Shown here: positions 52,649 through 62,063 of the stretch, one piece after another | Layout of the letters: every line of letters starts with the position of its first letter | Numbering within the stretch: position 1 is the first letter of the stretch | DNA from: QHXW01 sp963768075 | GTDB lineage: Bacteria; Acidobacteriota; Terriglobia; Bryobacterales; Bryobacteraceae | Length of the DNA: 64,000 bases | Reading direction: 5' to 3' | NCBI GenBank assembly: GCA_963768075.1 | Contig: CAVYHD010000022.1 | Coordinates: 186,001 to 250,000, forward strand | Position numbers and translations under genes: made by a program | The notes under the pieces: generated by a model | Told to the model about the DNA's origin: nothing | The model's input: only the letters and a program-made list of their open reading frames with translations | Databases searched by the model: none

Positions 52649-53302
52649 GTGCGACTCTTCAGTGCTTCAGTTTTGGCTGGAATCGTTTTGGCGGCGGCAG
52701 GATCGCTTTCGGCAGATCCCGTCGATCCGGGCGTTATCTTTGTTAAAGGCGGGCACGGATCGACCGACATTACGTGCGACACAAACATTCCTTTCTGCAT
52801 CACCCCTTTGAACACTGAAATCAACGCGGAGGGAATCGGAGACTTTGTCATCGACAACGATAGCGGCCCCACCCATCGGGACATCATCGAGCTGGACTTC
52901 TACATTCCGACTATCAATTTCGACCAGATCTTTACCGCCTATTCGCCTCTCTTCGAGACGGCCACGATTATCCTGGACCCCGGCGACGATATCACGATCG
53001 TGCGGTTTTCCGACACAGGGAGCGGTCCCGATTCGACACAAACCGGCCCTCTAGGCTCCTGCGACGATTCGTGCGCTGCTGGATTCGAGCCCTTTGGAAC
53101 CGTGCAGGTTGAGGCCATCTTCGGTACGCCGCCCGCGGGCGATCCTTCCGGACTTGGCTACGGCCAGGAAGGCACCCTCGAACTGCAGCCAAACTCTGCC
53201 GACGTTCCGGAACCGGGAACGTTCGTCCTGTTGTTCGTTGCGGTAGCCCTGCTGCTGAGCAGCCGAAACCTGTTCGCTCGGCGCGCCAAAGCCCGGCTTT
53301 AA
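52649..53302 (+). CDS. PEP-CTERM-sorted secreted protein
   Basis: Exported protein of about 217 residues with a C-terminal exosortase signal: VPEPGTFVLLFVAVALLL followed by Arg-rich SSRNLFARRAKAR. I chose the GTG at 52649 because a GGAGG site lies five bases before it and it gives a compact signal peptide (LFSASVLAGIVLAAAGSLSA); the frame opens at an ATG at 52616. The mature part is beta-rich and acidic, with two Cys pairs (DITCDTNIPFC and SCDDSC). No exosortase gene lies in the window. It ends 6 bases from the convergent kinase gene. Confidence 0.8.
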   Translation: MRLFSASVLAGIVLAAAGSLSADPVDPGVIFVKGGHGSTDITCDTNIPFCITPLNTEINAEGIGDFVIDNDSGPTHRDIIELDFYIPTINFDQIFTAYSPLFETATIILDPGDDITIVRFSDTGSGPDSTQTGPLGSCDDSCAAGFEPFGTVQVEAIFGTPPAGDPSGLGYGQEGTLELQPNSADVPEPGTFVLLFVAVALLLSSRNLFARRAKARL

Positions 53303-53308
53303 GCGGTT

Positions 53309-56300
53309 TCAGTTCTTCTTCCGGCTGAATTCCGTCATCAGCTTCGCAAACTCGGGCGAGGATCGCAGCCCCGCGAATTCGGGTTCGCTCTTCGCCGCCT
53401 CGGGCGGGTAGCCTTTCTGAAAGGCTTCCCGCAAGCCCTTGAGTGCTTCCGTGGGTTTGCCCGCCAGCGCCTGAATCAGCGCTTCGTTATAAATCAGCAG
53501 GTTGTTGCTCGCGTCGATAGCGCGCGCCCTCTGGATGAAGTTCTGCGCCAGATTCAGGTCACCCTTTTCGGCGTAATATACCGCCAGTCCGCCTAGTGTG
53601 CTCGCGTCCCGCGGGTTCACCCGGTAAGCCTTCAATGCCAGGTTAATGGCCGTTTCATAGGTGGACAGGGCCTTGTCGCGCTGGCCGAGCTGGCGATACG
53701 CACCTGCCAGCGCCGCCACTGTTTCGTGGCGATTGGGGTCCATTTGGACCGACTGCTCCAGCGTCTTCACCGCATCACCGTAGAGCCCCAGGTAATAAAA
53801 GGCTATTCCCAGGTTCGCGTAAGCCTCGGCGTTCGGTTCGAGCGCAATGGATTTCCGGTAAGCCGCGACGGAATCGTTCCAGTTGCCCAGCTGGAAATCG
53901 ATCGCGCCCAGATTGCTATAGCCGGACGCCCAATCCGGCGCCAGCTCCGTCACTCGCCGAAAAGCCCCCAGCGCCTTCTGATCCTCGCCCGCGCTGGCAT
54001 ACGCAATTGCCAGGCAGTTATGGTTAAACCAGTAATAAGGATTGATCTCAGCCGCCTTCTGGTAGGCCGCAACCGCTTCCGCCGCGTGACCGGCCTCCTC
54101 GTAAGCGTGCCCCAATCGCCGGTAGCTGTCGTCCGAACTGGGCGCAAGTTCCAGGGCGCGCTTCATTTCCGCGATCGATCCCTCGGCCTTGCCGGTTTGC
54201 ATGTACACGCTGCCCAGTGCCCAGTGAACCTCCGGTAGATCGGGATTGAGCTGCTGGGCTTGCTGCGCGGCTCCGAGGGCCTTCTGCGACCACGAGACGT
54301 CTTTCTTCAGGCCGTAAAGATCCATGCCGGTCTCGGCAATGCCGGCGTACGCCAAAGCGAAACGGGGATCTTTTCGGATGGCCTGGTCATAGAAACTCAG
54401 CGCCGCCGTAAACCCTTTCACGTCATGCTGACGGCGCGCGGCGTCCCGCCCCTTCAGGTATAGCTCGTACGCGCTGTAGTCTCCCGTCATGCGCATCGCG
54501 CCCCGCGCCAGGTCTTCGTCACTCGGTTTCAGGTCCAGGGCGGATACCAGCTCCGAGTAGATGGAGTTCTCAAGAGTCAGAAGATCTGTGCGGAGCCCCG
54601 AGAATTCCTTGCCCCACACCCGGCGCCCGTTCTTCACATCCTCGATATTGATCGCTATCCCGACCCTGTCGCCGGCCTTCTGCACCGTGCCTTCCACCAC
54701 CAGGTTGACGCCCAAATCCTTGGCGATCTTCTGCACCGAGTCTTTTTTACTGGCAGTTTCTACCGCACTCGACGATGCGACGTATACATTCTTCAAGTGC
54801 GCCAGTTGCGCCGATAGCGAATCCACTACGCCGTCGGCTACATATTTCAGCGTGGCGTCGTCGCCCAACGCTTTGAAGGGAAGCACCGCGAGATACTGAT
54901 TCGTGCGCGAGCTGGCGATTCCCGCGCTGCCGCTTCCCAGATGGCCCAGGATCACTTTTCGCCAGGATGGGACAGCCAGCGTGGAGACGATCAGAAGCAC
55001 AAGCGCCGCCATGGAAGCCAGCAGCCACTTCGGGTAGCCCGTCTCGGCAATTCGCAAGCGCACCACGCGCGTCGGCGGCGTGCCCGCTTCCAGGTCTTCG
55101 AGAATTTCCTTCGCGCTCTGGTAACGGCTCGCCGGATCTTTCTCCAAGCATTTCAGAATGATCTTGGCGAGATAGTCGGGCAGCCCCGGGCTCCCGAGCT
55201 TTGGGTCCTTGGGCTTCTGGGTGACGTGCTGGTACATCACCTGTACCGTCGTTTCGCCCGCGAACGGCGCGGCCCCCGTCGCCATCTCGTAAAGAATTAC
55301 CCCCAGCGCATACACGTCGCTGCGATGGTCCACCGGCTTCGATTCCGCCTGCTCGGGCGACATGTAGCGCGGCGTGCCCAGCACCTCGCCGGCGCGCGTC
55401 ATCATGGTGGTCGATTCGCCTTCGAGCGACTTCGCCAGACCAAAGTCCGACACGTACACCTGGTCGTTCTGCGCCATCAGCACGTTGCGCGGCTTCAAAT
55501 CGCGGTGTACCACTCCTTCGGTGTGCGCGGCATCGAGCGCGCTGGCGAGTTGCTTGGCAATGTTCACCAGGCGCTCCACCGGCAGACGGCCGCCTGTCTC
55601 GATCACGTCGTGCAGGTCCTTGCCCTCCACGTACGCCATCGAAATGAACTTCACGCCGCCCACGTCCCCCAGATCGTGAATCCGCAGGATGTTGCGGTGC
55701 GAGACGCGGCTCGCAAGCAGCAGCTCCTGCTTGAAGCGCTGCATCGAATCGGGATCGTTGGCCAGTTCGCGTCGCACCAGCTTCAGTGCGACCGTGCGGT
55801 CGAGATCGTTGTCATGGGCTTTGTACACCTTGCCCATGCCGCCTTCTCCGATCACCGATTCGATCGTGTATCGCGGACCGAATTGAGAACCCGGTCCGAT
55901 GTCGGCGAGCGACACAATGGACGCCTGCACCAGGCTTGCGCCCCCTGCTTCTCCGCCAAGATCCGAAAGAATCTCCGCCGTCGTCTGATACCGCCGCGCC
56001 ACGTCGGCTTCCAGGCACTTCATCACCACGTCGCTCAGATGCCCCGGGATCGACGGGTCCGCCGAGCTCGGCCGCGCGGCTTTCTCCTGCACCCGCTTCA
56101 GCAGCGTGGCCATCATGGTATCGGCCTTGAACGGCAAGGTGCCAGTGAGGATTTCGTAGAAGATAATGCCCAGGCTGAAAATGTCGGAGCGCGCATCCAC
56201 TTTCGCCGCGCGCGCCTGCTCCGGCGACATGTAATCCGGTGTGCCCATGAGCGCGCCCGTGCGCGTCATCCCCACCAGGTCCATCGAGCGCGCCAGACCG

Positions 56301-56992
56301 AAGTCCATCACCCAAACGCGGCCATGCGCATCCAGCATGATGTTCTGCGGCTTCAGATCGCGGTGCACCACGCCTTCGACGTGCGCCGCCTCGAGCCCGC
56401 GGCAGATCTGCTGCACGATGGGTACCGCTTCACCGGGCGGCAGCTTACCGCGCTCCGTCAGGATGCTTTTCAAATCACGGCCATCGATGTAATCCATGGT
56501 GATGAACTTGCGTCCATCCGCCATGCCCAGATCGAAAATGCGAATGACGTTCCTGTGCGTCACCTGCCGCGCGAGGATCAGTTCTTGCTTGAAACGGCGC
56601 AGGATGTCCGGGTGGCCCGCCAGCTCCGGCCGGATGACTTTGAGTGCCAGCAGGCGATCGAGTTCGTTGTCTCGAGCCTTGTAGACCGCGCCCATCCCGC
56701 CTTCTCCGAGGCGTTGCAGGATTTCGTAGCGCTCGCCCAGAATCGTTCCTGGCTCGATCGAACTACCAGGGTCGCGCGCGCCGAGCTTCTGAATGGGAAC
56801 CGACCAACCGGTTGCGCCCGCCGCCCCAATGCCGGCTACGGTAGCCTCGGGATCGCTGTCTGCGTCCAGAACCGTGGCCGCCATCTCTGACGAATCAACA
56901 GCTCCAGTTGCGTTGCCGAAAGGTGTGCTGCACCGAAAACATGTCGCCGATCCCAGCGGATTACTGGCGTGGCAGGCAGGACATTCCAGCAT
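53309..56992 (-). CDS. Ser/Thr protein kinase with two kinase domains, membrane helix and TPR tail
   Basis: 1227-residue regulator. Order: zinc ribbon (Cys4, 7, 18, 21); kinase domain 1 (about 89-345) with Lys118, Asp212 of HRDLKPQN and Asp230 of DFG; kinase domain 2 (about 375-635) with Lys404, Asp498 and Asp516. Both have GEGGMG loops and APE-like SPEQA segments, so both look catalytically complete. A single membrane helix (about 656-674) follows, then a TolB/adenylate-cyclase-associated-like region (LAVLPFKALGDDATLKYVAD) and about ten tetratricopeptide repeats to the C end. Kinases would be cytoplasmic and the TPRs extracytoplasmic. Substrates are unknown. No frame damage. Confidence 0.92.
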   Translation of the reverse strand: MLECPACHASNPLGSATCFRCSTPFGNATGAVDSSEMAATVLDADSDPEATVAGIGAAGATGWSVPIQKLGARDPGSSIEPGTILGERYEILQRLGEGGMGAVYKARDNELDRLLALKVIRPELAGHPDILRRFKQELILARQVTHRNVIRIFDLGMADGRKFITMDYIDGRDLKSILTERGKLPPGEAVPIVQQICRGLEAAHVEGVVHRDLKPQNIMLDAHGRVWVMDFGLARSMDLVGMTRTGALMGTPDYMSPEQARAAKVDARSDIFSLGIIFYEILTGTLPFKADTMMATLLKRVQEKAARPSSADPSIPGHLSDVVMKCLEADVARRYQTTAEILSDLGGEAGGASLVQASIVSLADIGPGSQFGPRYTIESVIGEGGMGKVYKAHDNDLDRTVALKLVRRELANDPDSMQRFKQELLLASRVSHRNILRIHDLGDVGGVKFISMAYVEGKDLHDVIETGGRLPVERLVNIAKQLASALDAAHTEGVVHRDLKPRNVLMAQNDQVYVSDFGLAKSLEGESTTMMTRAGEVLGTPRYMSPEQAESKPVDHRSDVYALGVILYEMATGAAPFAGETTVQVMYQHVTQKPKDPKLGSPGLPDYLAKIILKCLEKDPASRYQSAKEILEDLEAGTPPTRVVRLRIAETGYPKWLLASMAALVLLIVSTLAVPSWRKVILGHLGSGSAGIASSRTNQYLAVLPFKALGDDATLKYVADGVVDSLSAQLAHLKNVYVASSSAVETASKKDSVQKIAKDLGVNLVVEGTVQKAGDRVGIAINIEDVKNGRRVWGKEFSGLRTDLLTLENSIYSELVSALDLKPSDEDLARGAMRMTGDYSAYELYLKGRDAARRQHDVKGFTAALSFYDQAIRKDPRFALAYAGIAETGMDLYGLKKDVSWSQKALGAAQQAQQLNPDLPEVHWALGSVYMQTGKAEGSIAEMKRALELAPSSDDSYRRLGHAYEEAGHAAEAVAAYQKAAEINPYYWFNHNCLAIAYASAGEDQKALGAFRRVTELAPDWASGYSNLGAIDFQLGNWNDSVAAYRKSIALEPNAEAYANLGIAFYYLGLYGDAVKTLEQSVQMDPNRHETVAALAGAYRQLGQRDKALSTYETAINLALKAYRVNPRDASTLGGLAVYYAEKGDLNLAQNFIQRARAIDASNNLLIYNEALIQALAGKPTEALKGLREAFQKGYPPEAAKSEPEFAGLRSSPEFAKLMTEFSRKKN

Positions 56993-57180
56993 AGATCGTC
57001 AACCAATTTTAGCAGCGCTTTACACACGTTAACCCAGATCCTCCCTGGCTGGCAAACCGTGTGCGAAGAGGCCGGGACCTCGCCTTCTACCACAGTGCGC
57101 ACAGCGGCCCCGCCGTTACACCACAAGCCGCAATTTGCGCCAGCCCGGAGAAGGCGGCAGAATCTAAGGTAGCAGGCTCA

Positions 57181-59040
57181 ATGCCCAATATCCACGAACC
57201 GCAGCTAGTTAACACCATCGGCCACTCGGCCGGAGCGGTCGTTTTTGGCATTTTTTTGTTCCTGCTGATTCGCGACCGCGCCGCGTCGAATTTCCGTGAC
57301 CGCTGGCAATCCCTCACCGCGGCGGCGCTGGCCTTCTTGTGGAACATTGGATCTCTGGCGGTTCTTGCCACTTACGCCACCAATAGTAACTGGACGCCCC
57401 TGGTGGTGGCTTTCAGCTTCTCGGTCCTGAGCTTCCTGCCCGCGGTGCTGTTGCATATCTCGCTCGGCAACAGCCTGCGGCCTGTCAGCACAACGGGTTA
57501 TCTGCTCAGCCTGACGGCCACCGGATTGCATTTCTGGGAGCTCTCGGATGCTTCGCCGAAGTATCACCAAATCGCGCTATCCCTCATTACCATCGGCTTC
57601 AGCGTCCTGACCGTGATCGCTCTGGTCAGCCTGGCACGTCAACCCGGCCGGGAAAAGCCCGGAAAGACCTCTCGCATGCTGGGAGCCATGTGTTGCTCTC
57701 TGTTTGCCATGTCTTTCGTACATTTCGGCTCCGGTCACCCTCCGCAAGCCTGGTCGAAAGAGATCCTCCTGCACCACGCCGGCATTCCCCTCGCTCTGTT
57801 CGTATTGCTGCAGGATTATCGATTCGTTTTATTGGACGCCTTCATCCGTTTTCTCGCCAACGCATTTCTGGCCGGGCTGATCACGTTCGTTGGCATCCGC
57901 GCGGCCGCCACTTTTCTGAAGCCAGGCGCGGTAGATCCGCTTTCCGAAGCCCTGCTTCTCACGGGATCATGCCTTCTCCTGATCGTTTTTGCGATCCTCC
58001 GTTCAAAAGTGCAGGCCTGGCTGACGAAGGTGGTTTTCCGGCGGCCGGAGCTGGAGAGCTGGCTCCAGAGGCTCCGTACCAGCGCGTCCTCCCAAACCGA
58101 AACGCAGTACCTGGACTGGGCTGCCGGGCAGCTCGCTGCTTTTATGGAGGCGGAACGCGCCCGGCTGCTCCCTGGAGACGCCCTCGCGACCGCCGGCCTC
58201 CCGGTGGAACCCCTGTTCCCCGCTCCCATCCGCGACCTCCCACAACTTCGCGGCGCTCCGGACCTCGCCTGGGCGGAAGTGATTATTCCGCTGCGATTGT
58301 CGCCGATGGACATTCGATACGTCGTGCTGGGACGCCGCCGCGGAGGCCGCCGGTACCTCAGCGAAGACCTGCAGGCGCTCAACCGGCTTTCGGCGGCCAT
58401 CGTCGAGCAGGTGGACCGGGCCCGCGCCTCAGAGCTCGGCCGGCTGGTGTCGCAGGCCGAGTTGCGCGCGCTCCAGTCACAAATCAATCCGCACTTTTTA
58501 TTCAACGCCCTCAACACGTTATACGGCGTCATCCCCCGGGAGGCCGCTGGCGCCCGCCGCACCGTGCTAAATCTAGCAGAGGTGTTCCGGTATTTCCTAC
58601 GGCCGGAGAGGACCTTCATTCCGTTATCCGAGGAGATGCAAATCATCAACGCCTACCTGGACATCGAACGCCTGCGCTTGGGGTCCCGGCTCGAGACGCA
58701 GATTGATGTGGACGAGGCGGCCCTGCCGGTTTTGATTCCGATCCTTTCGATCCAACCGCTGGTTGAGAACGCCATCAAACACGGCGTGTCCGCGAAGGCC
58801 GGGGGCGGCAGGCTGACCCTCATCGCGAAAGTGATCGCCGGTGAGGTCCAAATCACCGTCGAGGATACCGGGCCGGGGATGCAAAATGAGTCCAGCGGAA
58901 ATGGATTGGGGCTCAGCAACGTCACCCGCCGTTTGCAGCTTTGCTACGGTCCGAGCGCGGATCTCCAGGTGAGCTCAGGCGCGGCGGGCACGTCGGTTCA
59001 GTTTTCAGTTCCGATGACAAGATCGGTCAGTGCCGCGTAG
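57181..59040 (+). CDS. LytS/YehU-type sensor histidine kinase
   Basis: 619-residue membrane kinase. The N-terminal half has about seven or more hydrophobic helices; a GAF-like region follows (about 310-410). The His-kinase part is of the LytS class: ALQSQINPHFLFNALNTLYG with phospho-acceptor His438, then IQPLVENAIKHGVSAKAGGG (N box) and EDTGPGMQNESSGNGLGLSN (G boxes). I chose ATG 57181; the longer frame from 57061 adds no homologous sequence. The LytTR regulator gene follows 9 bases later, so the two form a pair. The signal sensed is unknown. Confidence 0.92.
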   Translation: MPNIHEPQLVNTIGHSAGAVVFGIFLFLLIRDRAASNFRDRWQSLTAAALAFLWNIGSLAVLATYATNSNWTPLVVAFSFSVLSFLPAVLLHISLGNSLRPVSTTGYLLSLTATGLHFWELSDASPKYHQIALSLITIGFSVLTVIALVSLARQPGREKPGKTSRMLGAMCCSLFAMSFVHFGSGHPPQAWSKEILLHHAGIPLALFVLLQDYRFVLLDAFIRFLANAFLAGLITFVGIRAAATFLKPGAVDPLSEALLLTGSCLLLIVFAILRSKVQAWLTKVVFRRPELESWLQRLRTSASSQTETQYLDWAAGQLAAFMEAERARLLPGDALATAGLPVEPLFPAPIRDLPQLRGAPDLAWAEVIIPLRLSPMDIRYVVLGRRRGGRRYLSEDLQALNRLSAAIVEQVDRARASELGRLVSQAELRALQSQINPHFLFNALNTLYGVIPREAAGARRTVLNLAEVFRYFLRPERTFIPLSEEMQIINAYLDIERLRLGSRLETQIDVDEAALPVLIPILSIQPLVENAIKHGVSAKAGGGRLTLIAKVIAGEVQITVEDTGPGMQNESSGNGLGLSNVTRRLQLCYGPSADLQVSSGAAGTSVQFSVPMTRSVSAA

Positions 59041-59049
59041 CGCTCCGCC

Positions 59050-59781
59050 ATGAAGACGCTGATCGTCGATGACGAGCCCATCGCCCGCGAGGTATTGCGG
59101 GAGGAGCTTAGACCGTTCGAGGACGTGGTGGTGGTGGGGGAGGCGGAGAACGGCCAGCAAGCGCTGGAGCAGATCGCGGAGATCCATCCCGACCTGGTGT
59201 TTCTGGATCTGCGAATGCCCGTGATGGGCGGCCTCGAAGTGGTGGGGCGGCTGCAAGGCGGGCACCTTCCGGTCATCGTCATCGTCACCGCCTACGATCA
59301 GTACGCCATTGAGGCGTTCGAGGCGGGCGCGATCGACTATCTGCTCAAGCCGGTCAGCGCGGCCCGGTTGCAGAAAACCGTGGAGCGCGCCCGCGGCCTC
59401 CACGACAATCCTCGGGAAAACGCCGAAAAAGTGGCGGAGATTGCCGATGCCCCGATCAACCGCAAGGTTGTGGCCCGGCGCGGCGAAGAGTATCTGTTGC
59501 TGGCTTTTGAAGAGGTGCTGGCGTTTCAGGCCGAAGGGGAAGTGGTCTGGATTATTACCGCCAAAGACCGTCTCCTGGCCACTCAGACCCTGCGTACGAT
59601 CGAAGGCCGGCTCCAGCACATGCAGTTCCAACGAGTGCATCGAAACGCAATCGTCAATGTGAATCACGTCCGCAAGATGAGTGCGCTCAGCAGCCAGCGC
59701 TGGCTGCTCACGCTGACCAACGGCCAAGAGCTGATTGTCAGCAAGCGGCAGGCGCACGCGATCCGGGGACTCCTGCATTAG
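59050..59781 (+). CDS. LytTR-family response regulator
   Basis: 243 residues. The receiver domain (1-120) has LIVDDEP, the phospho-acceptor Asp53 in LVFLDLRMP, Thr80 and Lys100 (DYLLKPVS). The C-terminal LytTR DNA-binding domain (about 140-243) shows VARRGEEYLLLAFEEVLAFQ, LQHMQFQRVHRNAIVNVNHV and LTNGQELIVSKRQAHAIRGL. Partner of the LytS-type kinase just upstream. Its TAG stop overlaps the TAA stop of the convergent pseC gene (TTAG at 59778-59781). Confidence 0.94.
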   Translation: MKTLIVDDEPIAREVLREELRPFEDVVVVGEAENGQQALEQIAEIHPDLVFLDLRMPVMGGLEVVGRLQGGHLPVIVIVTAYDQYAIEAFEAGAIDYLLKPVSAARLQKTVERARGLHDNPRENAEKVAEIADAPINRKVVARRGEEYLLLAFEEVLAFQAEGEVVWIITAKDRLLATQTLRTIEGRLQHMQFQRVHRNAIVNVNHVRKMSALSSQRWLLTLTNGQELIVSKRQAHAIRGLLH

Positions 59782-60920
59782 TGTTTCGAATCCATCTGTT
59801 CGAGGGTGTCCGTGACGCGGCGAACGTCTGCATCGGTCATCCGAGGAAAAATCGGCAGCGAAACAATGTGCTGGTATGCTTCTTCCGCGATCGGGCACAT
59901 CCCGGGTTTCCCGCCGTGTTGCCGCTGGTAATAGGGGTGCAAGTAAACCGGGATGTAATGAACATTGGCTCCGATTCCTTCCTCTCGCAGCCGGGAGAGG
60001 AGCCTATTCCTCCCCACATCCGGATTCACGCAGACAACATAGAGATGACGGGCGTGTGAAACCCCGCTTCTGACCGCAAGGGGTCTGGCCACGCGGCTGT
60101 TCTCAAGCGCTGCCGCATATTGGTTGGCAATCTGCTCGCGCCGCGCCATCCACCGGGGGAGCTTGCGGAGCTGGCTTATCCCCAGGGCGCACTGCAAGCC
60201 AGAAAGCCGGTAGTTGTATCCTAATTCGGTCATCTCGTAGAACCAGGTTCCCGCTAAAGTTCGTTCCCTGTGGTCCGTGGTGATGCCATGATTTCGAAAC
60301 GCACGCATCCGGCGCGCCCAGTCAGCATCATCTGTCGTGACCATTCCGCCTTCGCCGGTCGTGATGGGTTTCACGGGATGAAAACTGAAGGCGGTGAGAT
60401 CCGCCAGCGTGCCGACCTTGCCGTTGTTATGGGATCCGCCGAGCGAGTGGCAAGCATCCGCTACGAGCGCGAGGCCGTGCTCGTGAGCGATTCGCCTCAG
60501 AGCGACGTAGTCGCAGGGATGGCCGGCATAGTCCACCGCGATGATGGCCCTGGTCCGGGGAGTAATCTTTTCCGCGACGCGTTTTGGATCGAGAAGAAGA
60601 GTATCTGGCTCGACATCCGCGAACACTGGGCGAGCCCCGAGAAACGCCACACAATTGGCTGTCGCGACAAAAGTCAAAGGAGGAACGATCACCTCGTCGC
60701 CGGGCCGGATCTGCAGTGCGAACAGGGCCGCGTGGAGGGCCGCTGTACCGTTGGCCACGGCGACGGCGTGGTTCGCTCCCGTGTAATCCGCGACGGCTCG
60801 CTCGAAAGCCTCCACGTCTGGGCCGGTGGTCAGCCAGTCCGAACGAAGGACCTTGACGACCTCCTGGATGTCATCCTCGTCGACCCAATGCCGTCCGTAA
60901 GGTAAGGGTTCGCACTCCAC
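59778..60920 (-). CDS. pseC: DegT/DnrJ/EryC1-type aminotransferase, PseC-like
   Basis: PLP-dependent sugar aminotransferase of about 380 residues. PseC converts the 4-keto sugar made by PseB to UDP-4-amino-4,6-dideoxy-N-acetyl-altrosamine, a precursor of pseudaminic acid. The N end PLPYGRHWVDEDDIQEVVKV and SDWLTTGPDVEAFE are typical. The PLP lysine is in LTAFSFHPVKPITTGEGGM. The conserved PLTFVATANCVAFLGARPVF is also present. I prefer the GTG at 60918-60920, after the pseB stop; the frame also opens at 60968, overlapping pseB by 41 bases. The other pse genes (H, G, I, F) are not in the window, so the final product is uncertain. Confidence 0.88.
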   Translation of the reverse strand: MECEPLPYGRHWVDEDDIQEVVKVLRSDWLTTGPDVEAFERAVADYTGANHAVAVANGTAALHAALFALQIRPGDEVIVPPLTFVATANCVAFLGARPVFADVEPDTLLLDPKRVAEKITPRTRAIIAVDYAGHPCDYVALRRIAHEHGLALVADACHSLGGSHNNGKVGTLADLTAFSFHPVKPITTGEGGMVTTDDADWARRMRAFRNHGITTDHRERTLAGTWFYEMTELGYNYRLSGLQCALGISQLRKLPRWMARREQIANQYAAALENSRVARPLAVRSGVSHARHLYVVCVNPDVGRNRLLSRLREEGIGANVHYIPVYLHPYYQRQHGGKPGMCPIAEEAYQHIVSLPIFPRMTDADVRRVTDTLEQMDSKH

Positions 60921-60927
60921 ATGGGCC

Positions 60928-61932
60928 TTATCGAGTGATGGCCAACTGGCCGCAAGCAGCCTCTTCACCCGCCATCTCGCGCAACTGTTCCGGTGTGAGC
61001 CAGCGGGAGTTCAGATCGCTCGTAAAGCGAAACCCCTCAGGCAGGGGACGTCCCTCCGACCAGTTTCCATCCGACCACCAGGAGTGCGCCGGCCGGATTA
61101 CGAACATGTCCTCGAACTCGACGGCGTTACGGGCTTCGTCCTCCGCCACCAATACCTCATGGAGTTTCTCGCCGGCGCGAATTCCGACCGGAATCCGCTG
61201 GCAGCCCGGCGCAATGGCCGCGGCCATGTCCACTATCTTCATGCTGGGAATCTTCGGCACGAACACTTCCCCTCCGTGCATGTTCTCGATGGCACGGATC
61301 ACGAAACGCACGCCTTGTTCCAGAGTCATCCAGAACCTGGTCATGCGGACGTCGGTGATGGTCACTTTTCCGGAGTCGCGTTGGGAGCGGAACAGCGGGA
61401 TGACGCTGCCGCTGCTACCGAGCACGTTGCCGTAACGCACGCAACTGAAACGCGTGGGTCCCGCGCCGCTGTATGCATTCGCCTGGACAAAAAGCTTCTC
61501 GGCCACCAGCTTAGTGGCCCCATATAGATTTACGGGATTCACGGCTTTGTCTGTACTAAGCGCCAGCACTTTCCTGACTCCGGTGTCCAAGGCGGCGTCC
61601 ACCACGTTCCTCGCTCCGTTGATGTTGGTGGCTATGGCTTCGACGGGGTTATATTCGCATGCGGGCACTTGTTTCAAAGCAGCGGCGTGCACCACAAGGT
61701 CGACTCCGCTCATGGCCCGGCGCAGTCGGCTTGCGTCGCGAACATCACCGATGAAATAACGCAAGGCCTCGTGATCAAAGCCACTGGTTCGCATTTCATG
61801 CTGTTTCAACTCACCGCGGCTGAAGATGACCAATTTCTGCGGATGATAGTCACGCAGCATGATTTCGGCAAACTTCCTGCCAAAGGAACCAGTGCCGCCG
61901 GTGACCAAGACGTTTGCTCCGGACCAGTTCAT
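60928..61932 (-). CDS. pseB: UDP-N-acetylglucosamine 4,6-dehydratase (inverting), PseB-like
   Basis: NADP-dependent short-chain dehydrogenase-type enzyme of 334 residues, first step of pseudaminic-acid-type sugar synthesis. The nucleotide-binding loop is NVLVTGGTGSFGRKFAEIM. The active-site region STDKAVNPVNLYGATKLVAE has the Thr-Asp-Lys and Tyr-x-x-x-Lys of the PseB/FlaA1 group. The C-terminal VPKIPSMKIVDMAAAI and AGEKLHEVLVAEDEA are also characteristic. I chose ATG 61930-61932, preceded by GGGGAG; a TTG at 61947 in the same frame is less likely. It is followed directly by pseC. Confidence 0.92.
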   Translation of the reverse strand: MNWSGANVLVTGGTGSFGRKFAEIMLRDYHPQKLVIFSRGELKQHEMRTSGFDHEALRYFIGDVRDASRLRRAMSGVDLVVHAAALKQVPACEYNPVEAIATNINGARNVVDAALDTGVRKVLALSTDKAVNPVNLYGATKLVAEKLFVQANAYSGAGPTRFSCVRYGNVLGSSGSVIPLFRSQRDSGKVTITDVRMTRFWMTLEQGVRFVIRAIENMHGGEVFVPKIPSMKIVDMAAAIAPGCQRIPVGIRAGEKLHEVLVAEDEARNAVEFEDMFVIRPAHSWWSDGNWSEGRPLPEGFRFTSDLNSRWLTPEQLREMAGEEAACGQLAITR

Positions 61933-61956
61933 GGGTTGGCTCCCCAAGCCAGATAC

Positions 61957-61970
61957 ACTCCTTGAGGAGT
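61957..61970. repeat. Small inverted repeat in the pseB leader
   Basis: ACTCCT-tg-AGGAGT is a perfect 6-bp inverted repeat, 25 bases upstream of the pseB ATG. It might be an operator or a leader hairpin. The 131-base gap from pseB to the next gene shows nothing else. Confidence 0.25.
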
Positions 61971-62063
61971 TAGCGCATAACTACGTCCTCAAATTACACT
62001 AGTACCCGATTGCGGTTGAACTCTCGGGTTTCTTGGGTATGACAGGCCCTCCTGACGCGCACG

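Noticed and set aside
54941..56890. 649-codon plus-strand open frame
   Set aside because: It is antisense to the two-kinase gene, has composition typical of a GC-rich mirror frame and no recognisable domain.
57690..58706. 338-codon plus-strand frame inside the LytS-type gene
   Set aside because: Alternative frame rich in Arg and Pro; the LytS frame has all histidine-kinase motifs.
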